Numbered from the stretch's first letter, positions 23,039-32,579 are shown. The stretch: 64,000 nucleotides of DNA from Dawidia cretensis (GCF_018598175.1 NZ_JAHESE010000005.1:212098-276097); one strand, 5' to 3'. The notes: generated by a model from the sequence alone, not told the origin. A program made the numbers and translations.

Positions 23039-26000
23039 ATGATTTCTTTGTTCATTCGCAGGCGCACGGCGCTATTGTGTCTTTTTATCAGCTATTTTTC
23101 GTTACTCCGAGCAGCAGCCTACACACCACCGGATATCCGGTCGTTAAATGCTGACAACATCCATTACATGCGGGTCGGCAGTACGGTAGGCATCGATTTA
23201 AACAGCAATGCCACCGTATTGGCAGGCACCGCTCCGGATTTCAACCGGGCACAGTTGACGGTAATTCTCACACAAGGCCTTCCTGGCGAAGATAGCCTGT
23301 CAATTCGCCCGACAACTTCAGGTACAGCGCGCATAACATTACAGGGACGCAAAGTGCTTTACAACGGTGTCGTCATTGGCACCTGTCAACCCGCCCTGGA
23401 CTGGATCAGCCTGACCGTTCGTTTCAACGAAAAGGCATCGGCGGCCAGTATCACGGCCGTCATACGAAGCCTGGCCTATACCAACTTGAATGCCGTCAAT
23501 CCTATCGTGGCTACGCGCGCCATTCGTGTAGCCATAAGCGATGGTTACGGATCCATCAGCGCCACATCGGTGGTGCGCCTCGACATAGTCGTACTTCGCC
23601 CGGCACCGGTAGCTACAAACGATTATTATCGCATACCCACAGGTCAGACATCGCTCGCCATTCCGGCTCCGGGTGTATTAAGGAATGACTATCACCCTGC
23701 CAAGGGCTCGTTTGAATCAAAGCTCACACGCGATACTCCCATAGGACACGTAATGATCGGGCGCGATGGCAGCGTGCAGTATACACCACAACCCGGATCA
23801 ACCGGCACTTACACCGCCACCTACACAACGTGCGATACCTGGGGAGCATGCACGTCGGCTACCATAACCTTCCAGATGGGAGGTGAAAACGAAGCGCCAC
23901 AGGCAATACCTGACCACTATTATATTCAAGAGCATCAAGGGCTGTTTATTAAAAACTCAGCCTTGGGTGTACTGGGCAATGACGTCGATCCCAATAGCGG
24001 CACAAACGTCGTTCATATCGCGACGTTAGTTTCACCACCGGCGCACGGCACGCTGACATTCTATCCCAACGGCACATTCATGTATCATCCCGTTGCAGAC
24101 TACCACGGCACCGACACATTTGTGTATAGAACCTGTGACGCCGAAAACGCGTGCGCCGAAGGCATAGTAACGATTACCATGGCCGATGTCGATTACCCAC
24201 CTTCCGCACCCGACATCATTCTCGCTGTCTCCGATACCACCCTGGTGACGGGAGACTTGTTACAAGGCGTACTAAACTATGACAAGGATCGACTACGAGC
24301 TTCAATCCTAACAGAACCCGTCTGGGGTTCATTGGTCCTTACTGGCGACAGCACCTTCTCCTACATCTCGCGTCGCAACCAAGAGGGCATCGAGCGTTTG
24401 TTATACCAGGTGTGCGACGGAAACATGCAATGTGATACTGCTACATTAGTTATTGTTGTAACGAATAGCAATAACAAACCCGTGGTATCTCTTCCTGTGC
24501 TAATTTCTGTGCGGGAAGATACCCCTACGCCCCTAAGCGAAATTGTTTTTGCTGACGCCGATGCCGGTAATAGTCCGGTACGAGTGACATTTGAGTCTCT
24601 TCCGACGGGTAGCGCATTCACAGCGACAACCTTGTCGCCCGATTTGTCGATTGTACGTACGGGCACCCGCGTCATTAACATTACAGGTCCAATACTCTCC
24701 ATCAACACCTGGCTGAAACAGCAAAATCTGATATATACTCCTGTGAAAGATGCCACGAGCGGCCAGTCAATCCGTGTAACGATCAATGACCTGGGTAACT
24801 CAGGGAGCGGCGGAGCACAGCAAACGGTGGTCAGTAAGTCGGTTGCCGTTATTCCCGTAAATGATGCCCCGATTAACAACCTTCCGGGCAATCAGACAAC
24901 GAAAGAAAACGAGCTGCTCACATTTACAGGCACGAGATCCATTCGGGTAAGTGATGTCGACGCAAGTGAACGGAACATCATGGTTACGCTCACCGCTATC
25001 CGGGGAGTACTGGTGACAAGCTCTGGGCCGGGTGAAAATAATGCAGAAGTCTCTACGCTGGTTCTCACAGGCCGGCTGGATAGTATCAACGCAGTGTTGG
25101 CAACATTGGCTTTCCGGCCATTGAAACCGGGGACTGCTACCCTTACCGTTACAACCAACGACCTGGGCAACGTAGGCGAAGGCGGTCCGCAGACCGCTCT
25201 CGGCACGATTACCATAGCGGTTATAGCCACCCCCGCGGTCGTCACACGCGTAACAGCACTGTCCGCCGATGGGCTTTACAAAGTGGGTGATCGTATCATG
25301 CTCGCCGTACAATTTAATCATGCCGTCTGGGTATCGCGGGCAGCTCCTACACTCGCGTTGGCGATAGGCGAAGGCAGTCAGGCCACCTACCAGGGAGGAT
25401 CTGGTACACCACAGTTGCTATTTGATTATACTGTACAGACAGGTGATCTTACTTCCAGGGCGGACTATGTCTCCGCGCAAGCACTATCGCTCAACGGCGC
25501 AATCATACAAGATTCTCTCGCCACAGACGCCGTCTTAACACTGCCAACGCCGGGAAGCAAGTCTTCCTTGAAGGGCACAAGTCATCTTTCCGTCGATGGA
25601 GTACTACCGGCACCACCCCAGTTAATCATTCCTGCACACAACAGCAGTATCGAAAATGATGTACTGATGCTGGCTGGTATTTCAGAAGCAGGCTCTCACG
25701 TTCTCATCACCCTGAATGGAAATGTCATAGCAACAGCAATAACAGATGCCGTTGGCGGTTGGGATTATCAGCATGATGCGATACTATATGTCGGGAAACA
25801 TACAATCGCATTGCAGGCCATGGACAGTGCAGGCAACGCCAGTGACCTTTCTCAGCCGACTACTATATTTAAAATCGGGGGAAGCGTTGTAAGCAATGAA
25901 TCGGGCGAACATCGTCAAACACCGCGCGCTTATCCTGTTCCTGCCAATGATGTATTATTTATCGATATCGGTGCTCAAAGACAGATGCCGATCGAGCTGC

Positions 26001-26161
26001 AAGTCATTGATAGCCGCGGTATAATACGTACTGACTTTTCCTGGGAACAGCACGAGCATGTTCTCACCGTAGACGTCTCGTCGTTGGGGGGCGGCTTGTA
26101 TGTATTGTTGTTGACGGCGGCGGATGAACAGCACAAAGAAAGAATTCTTATTGTAAAATAA
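23039..26161 (+). CDS. Secreted tandem-repeat (cadherin/Ig-like) protein with T9SS sorting tail
   Basis: ATG at 23039 gives 1040 residues; a TTG two codons earlier is possible. After a signal peptide (ending near SLLRAAA) come several beta-sandwich repeats. Two are tandem-95 type (GVLRNDYHPAKG and GVLGNDVDPNSGT, each ending in a TDTFVYRTCD-like strand). Others have the NDLGNSGSGG / NDLGNVGEGG motif of Bacteroidota adhesion repeats, and a late Ig-like Bacterial-Ig domain carries GSHVLITLNGNVI. The last about 85 residues (from AYPVPANDVLFIDI to KERILIVK) are a type A T9SS C-terminal sorting domain. The protein is therefore sent to the surface or released, probably as an adhesin. Confidence 0.85.
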   Translation: MISLFIRRRTALLCLFISYFSLLRAAAYTPPDIRSLNADNIHYMRVGSTVGIDLNSNATVLAGTAPDFNRAQLTVILTQGLPGEDSLSIRPTTSGTARITLQGRKVLYNGVVIGTCQPALDWISLTVRFNEKASAASITAVIRSLAYTNLNAVNPIVATRAIRVAISDGYGSISATSVVRLDIVVLRPAPVATNDYYRIPTGQTSLAIPAPGVLRNDYHPAKGSFESKLTRDTPIGHVMIGRDGSVQYTPQPGSTGTYTATYTTCDTWGACTSATITFQMGGENEAPQAIPDHYYIQEHQGLFIKNSALGVLGNDVDPNSGTNVVHIATLVSPPAHGTLTFYPNGTFMYHPVADYHGTDTFVYRTCDAENACAEGIVTITMADVDYPPSAPDIILAVSDTTLVTGDLLQGVLNYDKDRLRASILTEPVWGSLVLTGDSTFSYISRRNQEGIERLLYQVCDGNMQCDTATLVIVVTNSNNKPVVSLPVLISVREDTPTPLSEIVFADADAGNSPVRVTFESLPTGSAFTATTLSPDLSIVRTGTRVINITGPILSINTWLKQQNLIYTPVKDATSGQSIRVTINDLGNSGSGGAQQTVVSKSVAVIPVNDAPINNLPGNQTTKENELLTFTGTRSIRVSDVDASERNIMVTLTAIRGVLVTSSGPGENNAEVSTLVLTGRLDSINAVLATLAFRPLKPGTATLTVTTNDLGNVGEGGPQTALGTITIAVIATPAVVTRVTALSADGLYKVGDRIMLAVQFNHAVWVSRAAPTLALAIGEGSQATYQGGSGTPQLLFDYTVQTGDLTSRADYVSAQALSLNGAIIQDSLATDAVLTLPTPGSKSSLKGTSHLSVDGVLPAPPQLIIPAHNSSIENDVLMLAGISEAGSHVLITLNGNVIATAITDAVGGWDYQHDAILYVGKHTIALQAMDSAGNASDLSQPTTIFKIGGSVVSNESGEHRQTPRAYPVPANDVLFIDIGAQRQMPIELQVIDSRGIIRTDFSWEQHEHVLTVDVSSLGGGLYVLLLTAADEQHKERILIVK

Positions 26162-26220
26162 TAGCAGGTATTTAATATGCCTCAATTTTTCTACTTTAGA
26201 TTTTTGTATGTAACAATGTT

Positions 26221-28077
26221 ATGAAAGAGGTTAGTAAGTTTAATGGCGAAAGGCAAGCAGGTTCTGATGCCATACAGTATTGGCTCTATAAATTGGATGA
26301 CAATACTGAAAAGTGGAAAGAGTTCTATCAAGAAGGTATCATCGGATTGCCTTTCGATGATCTGGGTGATTTGAAGAAATTTAAATCCAGTCTGGATTTG
26401 CGAGACAAGTATCCCGATCGCCCGCGCTATGAAAAAGAAGCCGGGGCATATTGGGATTTTTATCGCCGTGTCAGGGAAGGGGATGTTGTTGTCGTACGGG
26501 GTAAACGGAGTGTAATTTTAGGCTACGGCTTTGTTACGTCTGAATATCAGTACGAGGATAGACGAGAGGATTACAAACACATACGTAAAGTGAACTGGAT
26601 TCGGAAAGGGGAGTGGGAGGTGAAAGAGAGAAGAATGCACTGGTCGCTGATCAATATTACGACAAATAAACCGTTCGTGAATGAAATCCGGGATACGCTC
26701 GGTATAAATTCAAATGCAAACATACCCGTTGTACTAAAGCAATTTCTGGAGCAGGCCGCGACGAATGATTTGACCCGGGCAGATTATCCCAAAGAGCATA
26801 AGGGATTACGGTTGCAAGTGAGCTTTGGAAAAGGCAATCAGGCCAAAGTACCCTGGATAGCATTTACGGACGAGAACAATACCATTCAAAACGGCATCTT
26901 TCCCATATTTCTGTACTATCGGCATGTAAAAAAAATGGTGCTGGCGTATGGTATAAGTGTTCCAAATGCGTCGCTACAAGCATGGCCCAATACACAAGTC
27001 CGGCCTACCATCGCGTCGTGGTTTAAGGAACATCTGAATGAAACGCCCGACCGGTACGGAAATTCATTGGTGAAAGCCGTGTACGATACCGACAAGCCGT
27101 TAGACTTCCCGCGAATGAACGTTGATCTTGATAGTCTGATAAGAGAATATAAAGACCTGCCCGACGCGGCTATACTCCATGAGGCGAGTAGCCTATATGA
27201 AATAGAGCACGAAGACTTAAATCTCCGGGATGAGCTATACAACGAGATTTTTCTGGCAGCAAAACAGATCGAGGATATCGTCCACCTATTAAAACGGAAA
27301 AAGAACCTTATCTTACAAGGTCCTCCGGGTGTGGGCAAGACATTTGTTGCCAAGCGCCTGGCACACTTGCTCACGAGCAACAAGGACAAGCGGTTCGTCG
27401 AGACCATCCAATTCCACCAGTCCTACAGCTATGAAGATTTTGTGCAGGGCTACCGGCCCATCGGCGCGGGTGGATTTGCGTTAAAGAACGGTGTCTTTTA
27501 TAATTTCTGTTTGCGCGCACAGGAAGACCTTGAAAATGATTACGTCTTCATCATTGACGAGATCAACCGCGGCAATCTCGGCAAGATCTTTGGTGAATTG
27601 ATGATGCTTCTCGAGCACGACAAACGCAGTGAAGAGTTTGCCATTCCGCTCATCTATGCGGCCAACAGCGCCGAGCGATTTTACATTCCCGCCAATGTAT
27701 ATATGATCGGAACCATGAACACCGCCGACCGTTCGCTGGCCATGGTAGACTTTGCCCTCCGCCGCCGCTTTGCATTTGTGACGTTGGCGCCGAACTATTC
27801 GGAGAGATTTATTAGGGCACTCCGCGATAACGCGCTGCCGGAAGATTTCATCAGCAACCTAGTACGAAAGCTGGCGGAAGTGAACCAGATGATTGTGACC
27901 GACCCTAACCTGGGCAGCGGTTTTCAGATCGGCCATGCGTATTTCACAGCGTTAGAGCAGCCTTTGGTGCCAGCATACCGGTCTATCATCGACAATGAGA
28001 TTAAACCGTTGTTACAAGAATATTGGTTCGATAACACAGCAAAGCTCACCAGAGCAATCGAGATCCTCGAGTCATGA
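26221..28077 (+). CDS. mcrB: McrB-type AAA+ GTPase with EVE-like and DUF3578 (MrcB_N) reader domains
   Basis: This 618-residue protein is the motor subunit of a modification-dependent (type IV) restriction system. Residues about 12-145 resemble a PUA/EVE modified-base reader (YWDFYRRVREGDVVVVRGK, then ILGYGFV). Residues about 170-275 match DUF3578/MrcB_N (RLQVSFGKGNQAKVPWIAF). The AAA+ domain has Walker A GPPGVGKT at 367-374, Walker B FIIDEINRG at 443-451, the McrB GTPase signature MNTADRS at 499-505 and RRRF at 514-517. It overlaps mcrC by four bases (ATGA), so the two are cotranslated. It should recognise modified cytosine or other modified DNA and drive translocation for McrC. Confidence 0.9.
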   Translation: MKEVSKFNGERQAGSDAIQYWLYKLDDNTEKWKEFYQEGIIGLPFDDLGDLKKFKSSLDLRDKYPDRPRYEKEAGAYWDFYRRVREGDVVVVRGKRSVILGYGFVTSEYQYEDRREDYKHIRKVNWIRKGEWEVKERRMHWSLINITTNKPFVNEIRDTLGINSNANIPVVLKQFLEQAATNDLTRADYPKEHKGLRLQVSFGKGNQAKVPWIAFTDENNTIQNGIFPIFLYYRHVKKMVLAYGISVPNASLQAWPNTQVRPTIASWFKEHLNETPDRYGNSLVKAVYDTDKPLDFPRMNVDLDSLIREYKDLPDAAILHEASSLYEIEHEDLNLRDELYNEIFLAAKQIEDIVHLLKRKKNLILQGPPGVGKTFVAKRLAHLLTSNKDKRFVETIQFHQSYSYEDFVQGYRPIGAGGFALKNGVFYNFCLRAQEDLENDYVFIIDEINRGNLGKIFGELMMLLEHDKRSEEFAIPLIYAANSAERFYIPANVYMIGTMNTADRSLAMVDFALRRRFAFVTLAPNYSERFIRALRDNALPEDFISNLVRKLAEVNQMIVTDPNLGSGFQIGHAYFTALEQPLVPAYRSIIDNEIKPLLQEYWFDNTAKLTRAIEILES

Positions 28078-29114
28078 AAGAGATTCCCATTCAGAATATA
28101 TACTACCTGTTGTGCTATGCATGGGATAAGCTCGAAGAGCGTGATCTGGTAGCCGTAAACGCGCAAAAGTTCAAAGATTTGCCTAACCTCTTTGCCCGCG
28201 TACTCGTAAGTGGACTGCGCTTTCTATTCAAACGTGGTCTTGATCGTAGCTATAGGTCATCCATAGAAGAGTGTCACGGCATTAAAGGCAAGCTTCAGCT
28301 CATGGAGTCAATCAAACGCAACAGCCTGGCCATGGCCCGGGCCTACTGTGCATATGACGAGCTAACACACGACGTACTACAAAACCAGCTGCTCAAAGCC
28401 ACCATTCATCAACTGTTGCGTTACCCCAAACTCGACGAGCGTAACTACGATCAATTACGCCCCCTGTATCAACACTTTCACGATGTAGACGATATTCGCA
28501 TCACATCCCACGACTTCTCGCGGGTGGTATTACACCGCAACAATGGCTTTTACAAGTTCTTGTTAAACGTAGCGCGTGTTCTGCACGAAAACCTGCTGTT
28601 TCACGAAGCCAAAGGTGAATGGATATTCCGCGACTTCGTACGTGACGAAGAGAAAATGGCCGCACTTTTCGAGAAATTCATCTATAACTTTTATCGCCAC
28701 GAGGTAGGCAGTCGTTATACCGTCGCGTCGGAATACATCACGTGGCAAGCTGTGCCAGTGGGCAACTCCTCGCTTGATTTTCTACCCAAAATGAAAACCG
28801 ATGTCACGCTCACAGATGCCACACGCAAGCTGGTAATCGACGCCAAGTATTACAAAGATGCCATGGTGTCGCGTTATGATCAGGAGAAGTTCCGGTCAGC
28901 ACATTTTTTTCAGGTACATGCCTATGTCAGCAACCTATTGAACGACGCCAATGCCGGCCGTGTAGTGGAGGGTGTACTGTTATATCCCACTGTAACAACC
29001 GACTTCGACCAGACCTTCCAGGTCCGTGGCCAAACCATCAGCTTCCGCACCATCGATCTACGCAAGCCCTGGCCTGAACTGGAATCCGACCTGCTAAACC
29101 GTATCATCCGTTGA
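28074..29114 (+). CDS. mcrC: McrC-type nuclease subunit
   Basis: This 346-residue protein begins with the McrC signature IPIQNIYYLLCYAWDKLEE. The C-terminal PD-(D/E)xK nuclease shows Asp243 in LPKMKTDV and LVIDAKYYK (Asp256-Ala-Lys258), so the catalytic centre looks intact. McrC stimulates McrB GTP hydrolysis and cuts DNA between distant modified sites. Translation is coupled to mcrB through a four-base overlap. The pair has no methyltransferase or specificity subunit nearby, as expected for a type IV system. Confidence 0.9.
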   Translation: MKEIPIQNIYYLLCYAWDKLEERDLVAVNAQKFKDLPNLFARVLVSGLRFLFKRGLDRSYRSSIEECHGIKGKLQLMESIKRNSLAMARAYCAYDELTHDVLQNQLLKATIHQLLRYPKLDERNYDQLRPLYQHFHDVDDIRITSHDFSRVVLHRNNGFYKFLLNVARVLHENLLFHEAKGEWIFRDFVRDEEKMAALFEKFIYNFYRHEVGSRYTVASEYITWQAVPVGNSSLDFLPKMKTDVTLTDATRKLVIDAKYYKDAMVSRYDQEKFRSAHFFQVHAYVSNLLNDANAGRVVEGVLLYPTVTTDFDQTFQVRGQTISFRTIDLRKPWPELESDLLNRIIR

Positions 29115-29151
29115 AACAAATAATGTGAGCCCTTTATTGGACCCACCGCGC

Positions 29152-29766
29152 CTAAGATTGCAGCCCCCGAAGCTCCGACAACAACACCTCCCGCTCCGTT
29201 GCAAATGCCGTCTGCGACGGATACACACGCTCCCAAAGCCCCGAATAATACACCACCCACCCCTCATCGTCTGTCACCAGGTCGGCGTGAAATTCATAGT
29301 CTAACGTTTTAAAATGATAGTGGTGATCACCCATGCGCGTATAGCGTTGCGGAGCCGGGTATAGATCTTCACCAACAAGGTCAATATAAACAACGTTAAT
29401 GTCAGCCGACTGCTGCTTTTGTAAGCCAAGTCGTTTAATGGGAAGCGTATTGGTAAAAGGCGTTAACGAAAGGTCAATGTCGATGCAGTCGTCAAAGCGG
29501 CTTAGGTGCTGACCTTCGTGGTCAAACCAACGTCCATCACTCTTCCGGCTGATGTTCAGAAATGGCATACCGTTTTTCTTCACGATCGCCTGCGACACTT
29601 GCCATTGTGCATCGACCTGAACCTCGTATTCAATGTGCACAGCCTGTCCATCAGCTTCGCCAATAATAAGCCCCTTCGCCGTGGGTGTCGCCGATACGCT
29701 TAACGAAAACTGCTCTGTGGTATGATAATCCGTGGCATACCAAATGAATTTCGGTTGTGTATACAT
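29152..29766 (-). CDS. Putative glycolipid-binding domain protein (PF06475-like)
   Basis: ATG at 29766 gives 204 residues (MYTQPKFIWYATDYHT); a further in-frame ATG at 29796 adds ten residues with no family character. The family landmarks are CIDIDLSLTPFTNTLPIKRL, a strand before PAPQRYTRM, and the closing DEGWVVYYSGLWERVYPS. The family is small and soluble, named for possible glycolipid binding, with no confirmed function. The gene is divergent from the ArsR/SRPBCC pair and shares the region with two dyads, so ArsR may control it. It converges on mcrC with 37 bases between stops. Confidence 0.8.
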   Translation of the reverse strand: MYTQPKFIWYATDYHTTEQFSLSVSATPTAKGLIIGEADGQAVHIEYEVQVDAQWQVSQAIVKKNGMPFLNISRKSDGRWFDHEGQHLSRFDDCIDIDLSLTPFTNTLPIKRLGLQKQQSADINVVYIDLVGEDLYPAPQRYTRMGDHHYHFKTLDYEFHADLVTDDEGWVVYYSGLWERVYPSQTAFATEREVLLSELRGLQS

Positions 29767-29824
29767 GGTTTTGTGAATTTTGGGTATTAACCCCAACGGT
29801 TAAAAAAATATGCCCATCCCTATT

Positions 29825-29869
29825 GCGTAACAATTTTGTTACGCGTTTATTTGTAACTGATTTGTTACA
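29825..29869. promoter_or_regulatory. Two GTAAC/GTTAC dyads in the ArsR divergent promoter
   Basis: Dyad 1 is a perfect 9-2-9 inverted repeat: GCGTAACAA (29825-29833), TT, TTGTTACGC (29836-29844). Dyad 2 is 6-6-6: TGTAAC (29852-29857), TGATTT, GTTACA (29864-29869). Their centres are 26 bases apart. They lie 9 to 53 bases before the ArsR ATG and 59 to 103 bases before the divergent gene. ArsR-family regulators bind such dyads and often repress themselves. Confidence 0.65.
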
Positions 29870-29877
29870 TAACACCT

Positions 29878-30219
29878 ATGCGAAGAGACGTATTTCAAGC
29901 CATTGCCGACCCTACCCGGCGAGAGATCATTGGTATGCTGACATACCAAAAGATGAATTTGAATGCTGTTGCGGACCACTTTTCGATTAGCCGACCGGCC
30001 ATTTCCAAGCACATCAAGATGTTGACGGAATGCGGCCTGGTGGTTATCGAGCAGCAAGGACGTGAACGGTGCTGCTCCGCAAGCTTAGCACAGTTAAGCG
30101 AGGTATCAGACTGGGTTGAACAGTACCGGCAGTTTTGGGGCACCCGCCTGGATAATTTGGATAAGTATTTAGCGAAAACAAAAAAACAAAAGAAACATGC
30201 AAAGCGCAAGTCAGACTAA
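29878..30219 (+). CDS. ArsR-family winged-helix regulator
   Basis: This 113-residue protein has the ArsR fold: FQAIADPTRREIIGML at the start, HTH with ISRPAISKHIKMLTECGLV, and the beta wing GRERCCSASL. The metal-site ELCVCDL motif of ArsR/SmtB is absent, so it is the metal-independent type that usually accompanies SRPBCC proteins. It overlaps the SRPBCC gene by 23 bases in another frame. The C-terminal tail is strongly basic (KTKKQKKHAKRK). Two dyads directly before its start suggest autoregulation. Confidence 0.9.
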   Translation: MRRDVFQAIADPTRREIIGMLTYQKMNLNAVADHFSISRPAISKHIKMLTECGLVVIEQQGRERCCSASLAQLSEVSDWVEQYRQFWGTRLDNLDKYLAKTKKQKKHAKRKSD

Positions 30220-30703
30220 AGAATCCGTATTGACCTTGACGCGTCAATACAACTACCCGGCAGAAGCTGTGTTTAATGCCTTTACAGAAGCAGATGCCCT
30301 CGCCGAATGGTGGGCGCCTTCCGACATATTCAACGTTTCAGCCCTAAGCCTCGATTTCAAACCCGATGGACTATTCCGTTTTAGAATGGACACCGAGCAG
30401 GGACCAATGTGGGCGAGGTTTGTCTTTGGTAACATTCGTCGGCATGACCTGATCGAATTCATTCTCTCGTTTACGGATGAAAAGGGTACTGTAACGCGGG
30501 CACCATTTTTCGACTCATGGCCTCTGGAAATATTTGTACGCGTTACATTGAAAGAAGAAAAAGGAATAACAACGCTGACGCTCGAAAGCTCGCCCAACAA
30601 CGCGACACAACAAGAGCTCGAGACCTTTCAGGAGAACAAAGACAGCTTCCGCCTGGGAACAGAGGCATCCTTGCAACGCCTGGAACAAATTCTGGCACGA
30701 TAA
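30197..30703 (+). CDS. SRPBCC/AHSA1-type domain protein
   Basis: This 168-residue protein has a START-like (helix-grip) ligand-binding fold: LTRQYNYPAEAVFNAFTEAD at the start, AEWWAP, a beta core with PDGLFRFRMDTEQGP, and a C-terminal helix FRLGTEASLQRLEQIL. The ArsR-SRPBCC pair with overlapping genes is very common in bacteria; the SRPBCC partner probably binds a small hydrophobic molecule. The first ATG (30197) lies inside arsR and gives the full fold. A bidirectional terminator follows. Confidence 0.88.
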   Translation: MQSASQTKESVLTLTRQYNYPAEAVFNAFTEADALAEWWAPSDIFNVSALSLDFKPDGLFRFRMDTEQGPMWARFVFGNIRRHDLIEFILSFTDEKGTVTRAPFFDSWPLEIFVRVTLKEEKGITTLTLESSPNNATQQELETFQENKDSFRLGTEASLQRLEQILAR

Positions 30704-30731
30704 GGCTATTAAGATTTGCAAGCGGCAAATG

Positions 30732-30762
30732 AAAGAGCCCAGGGCAACTAGCTGGGCTCTTT
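30732..30762. terminator. Bidirectional terminator between convergent genes
   Basis: Arms AAAGAGCCCAG (30732-30742) and CTGGGCTCTTT (30752-30762) are a perfect 11-bp inverted repeat around a 9-base loop. With A-rich and T-rich ends it can serve the SRPBCC gene on the plus strand and the TIGR01777 gene on the minus strand. Confidence 0.8.
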
Positions 30763-30784
30763 CGGTGTGAGGTGTGTACTAACA

Positions 30785-31693
30785 TCAGCAAAGATGACGT
30801 AGCGCCTGTTCAATGGTTGGAAAGCGGAAGCGATACCCGGCTTGCAGCAAACGCGCTGGAGCAACCCGCCTGCTCTTTAAGATCAATTCTGGCTCCGTTT
30901 GAATGAGGCGCGCGCCGATTGCCAGGAGCCACGCAGGCAGTGGTATACCAACGGGCATACCCATGGCCCTGCGTAGCGCACGCATGAAGAGTTTATTCGT
31001 GACAGGTACCGGTGCAGTGACATTGTATACTCCCGTGGTTTCCAGATGCCTTACCAGAAAGTCTACGATCTGCACAAAGTCTGTTTCGTGCAGCCAGCTG
31101 CAATATTGATTACCGCTACCCTGCTTTCCGCCGGCTCCCAGTCTCGCCAACATTTTTAAGGGTCGCAGGGGGCCTCCTTGATTACCCAGCACAATACCAG
31201 TGCGCAATAAGATCTTACGCGTTTCGGGCGTGTCAACACTGTTAAAGACGGCCTCCCATTTTTGACAAACATCTACAGAAAAGCCTGTTCCTATTTCGCC
31301 CGTGTATTCATCCATCTCGCGATCTTCTGCATAGCGATAAATCGTGGCAGAAGCAGCATTGAGCCATATCTTGGGGGGAGTCTTCGCCCGCTGTATGGCG
31401 GCGCCCAGTACGGCCGTGGCGTCGAGGCGGCTGCTGTAGATCAGGCGTTTATTCTCTTCCGTATAGCGACAGTCGACAGACCGTCCATTCAGGTTTACAA
31501 CAACATCCGCACCTTCTAGCGTGGTGACCCACGGTCCGGGGTTCTTTCCATCCCACGATACATACTGCACCGCGCCTTGTTGACGTGTGGCGCCTCGTGT
31601 CAGGATAATAACCTTCCAGCCGTTGGCTTCATAATGCCGGGCCAGGCAGTTTCCCAGAAAGCCCGTTCCGCCGGCAATGACAATCTTTTTCAT
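30785..31693 (-). CDS. TIGR01777-family epimerase-like oxidoreductase
   Basis: ATG at 31693 gives 302 residues that begin directly with the Rossmann motif (MKKIVIAGGTGFLGNCLA). The frame to 31756 adds an unrelated stretch that overlaps the upstream gene. Family landmarks are VVNLNGRSVDCRY, LLRTGIVLGNQGGPL and a C-terminal DUF1731 part with LPAWLLAIGARLIQTEPELI. Members (SDR39U1, YfcH) bind NAD(P) but have no settled substrate. The start lies 11 bases after the DCC1-like gene, so the two form an operon. Confidence 0.9.
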   Translation of the reverse strand: MKKIVIAGGTGFLGNCLARHYEANGWKVIILTRGATRQQGAVQYVSWDGKNPGPWVTTLEGADVVVNLNGRSVDCRYTEENKRLIYSSRLDATAVLGAAIQRAKTPPKIWLNAASATIYRYAEDREMDEYTGEIGTGFSVDVCQKWEAVFNSVDTPETRKILLRTGIVLGNQGGPLRPLKMLARLGAGGKQGSGNQYCSWLHETDFVQIVDFLVRHLETTGVYNVTAPVPVTNKLFMRALRRAMGMPVGIPLPAWLLAIGARLIQTEPELILKSRRVAPARLLQAGYRFRFPTIEQALRHLC

Positions 31694-31704
31694 ATAAACA
31701 GAAA

Positions 31705-32514
31705 TTAGAAAATGAGCCCGAGTACAATAAAGCGATACAGTACCCAGGTAAAACACACTACCCAGGGGAGCTCCAGTATTTTAACACGACGATAGTGCTC
31801 CAGGAACATCACCGCTACGACCATCATAAAATAGATTGTATAAGGCAAGGGTGTAGTAACGACGTCGCGGAGTAGGAGGGCAGGTAATAACAGCAGTGCG
31901 CCCAGCAGTGATACGGTCATCATATTGCCGAGATAATGGATCCACCGCTGCCGGTTTAACATGCCGACCAAGATGCCCTGAAAGACAAGCTGTCCACCGC
32001 ATACCAGAAATTCACGTCCAAAGGTTGAGGTCGGAACCAGTGGCACGAGCAGTTGTGTATAGTTTGTCAGCACCAGAGATGCCATCACGCAGGTCAATAG
32101 AATATAGACCCAACGATAACCATAGTGCATGGAAGGTGTGCACGTATTGATACCTTCAAAGACTTTACCGGGCGCCACAACCTTCCGGTTGTAGGAAACG
32201 AAGAAGTAGAGTTTACCGACAAGCCAGCGTAATGCCCGCACCCGTGTGAATAAGCGAAAAACAGGAAAACGATTTGCCAGCACCGCTACAATGGCGTCCG
32301 CACCGTAAGCAACCGTGTGGTCGCGGTGATTGACCAGGGCTATTTCATTGCGCGCGCGGTCCCAATCTACACCTTCTATTTTCCCAACGGAATCGTTGTA
32401 AGGCTTTCGTCCCTCTTGCTCCAGCATACCCGTCACCACAAAGGCGCGGGTATAGTTTACGCACAGGGGACATTCGTTGTCGTACAGGATGGTGTGGTCT
32501 TCAAGCGTTTTCAT
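31705..32514 (-). CDS. DCC1-like thiol-disulfide domain fused to a membrane part
   Basis: This 269-residue protein has an N-terminal thioredoxin-like DCC/DUF393 segment with DNECPLC (Cys15, Cys18), followed by ADAIVAVLANRFPVFR and about five to six hydrophobic helices from residue 135 on. The DCC motif is normally D-x-x-C-x-x-C, matched here. The soluble part is followed by an integral-membrane part, so any redox or electron-handling role would be at the inner membrane. It is the first gene of an operon with the TIGR01777 protein. A dyad at 32580-32597 lies upstream. Confidence 0.78.
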   Translation of the reverse strand: MKTLEDHTILYDNECPLCVNYTRAFVVTGMLEQEGRKPYNDSVGKIEGVDWDRARNEIALVNHRDHTVAYGADAIVAVLANRFPVFRLFTRVRALRWLVGKLYFFVSYNRKVVAPGKVFEGINTCTPSMHYGYRWVYILLTCVMASLVLTNYTQLLVPLVPTSTFGREFLVCGGQLVFQGILVGMLNRQRWIHYLGNMMTVSLLGALLLLPALLLRDVVTTPLPYTIYFMMVVAVMFLEHYRRVKILELPWVVCFTWVLYRFIVLGLIF

Positions 32515-32579
32515 AAGAATCGGTTTTTTAAATACCGCTGCATCCTTATTTACGGTAAATATATTACTAAGTTTTGAAT

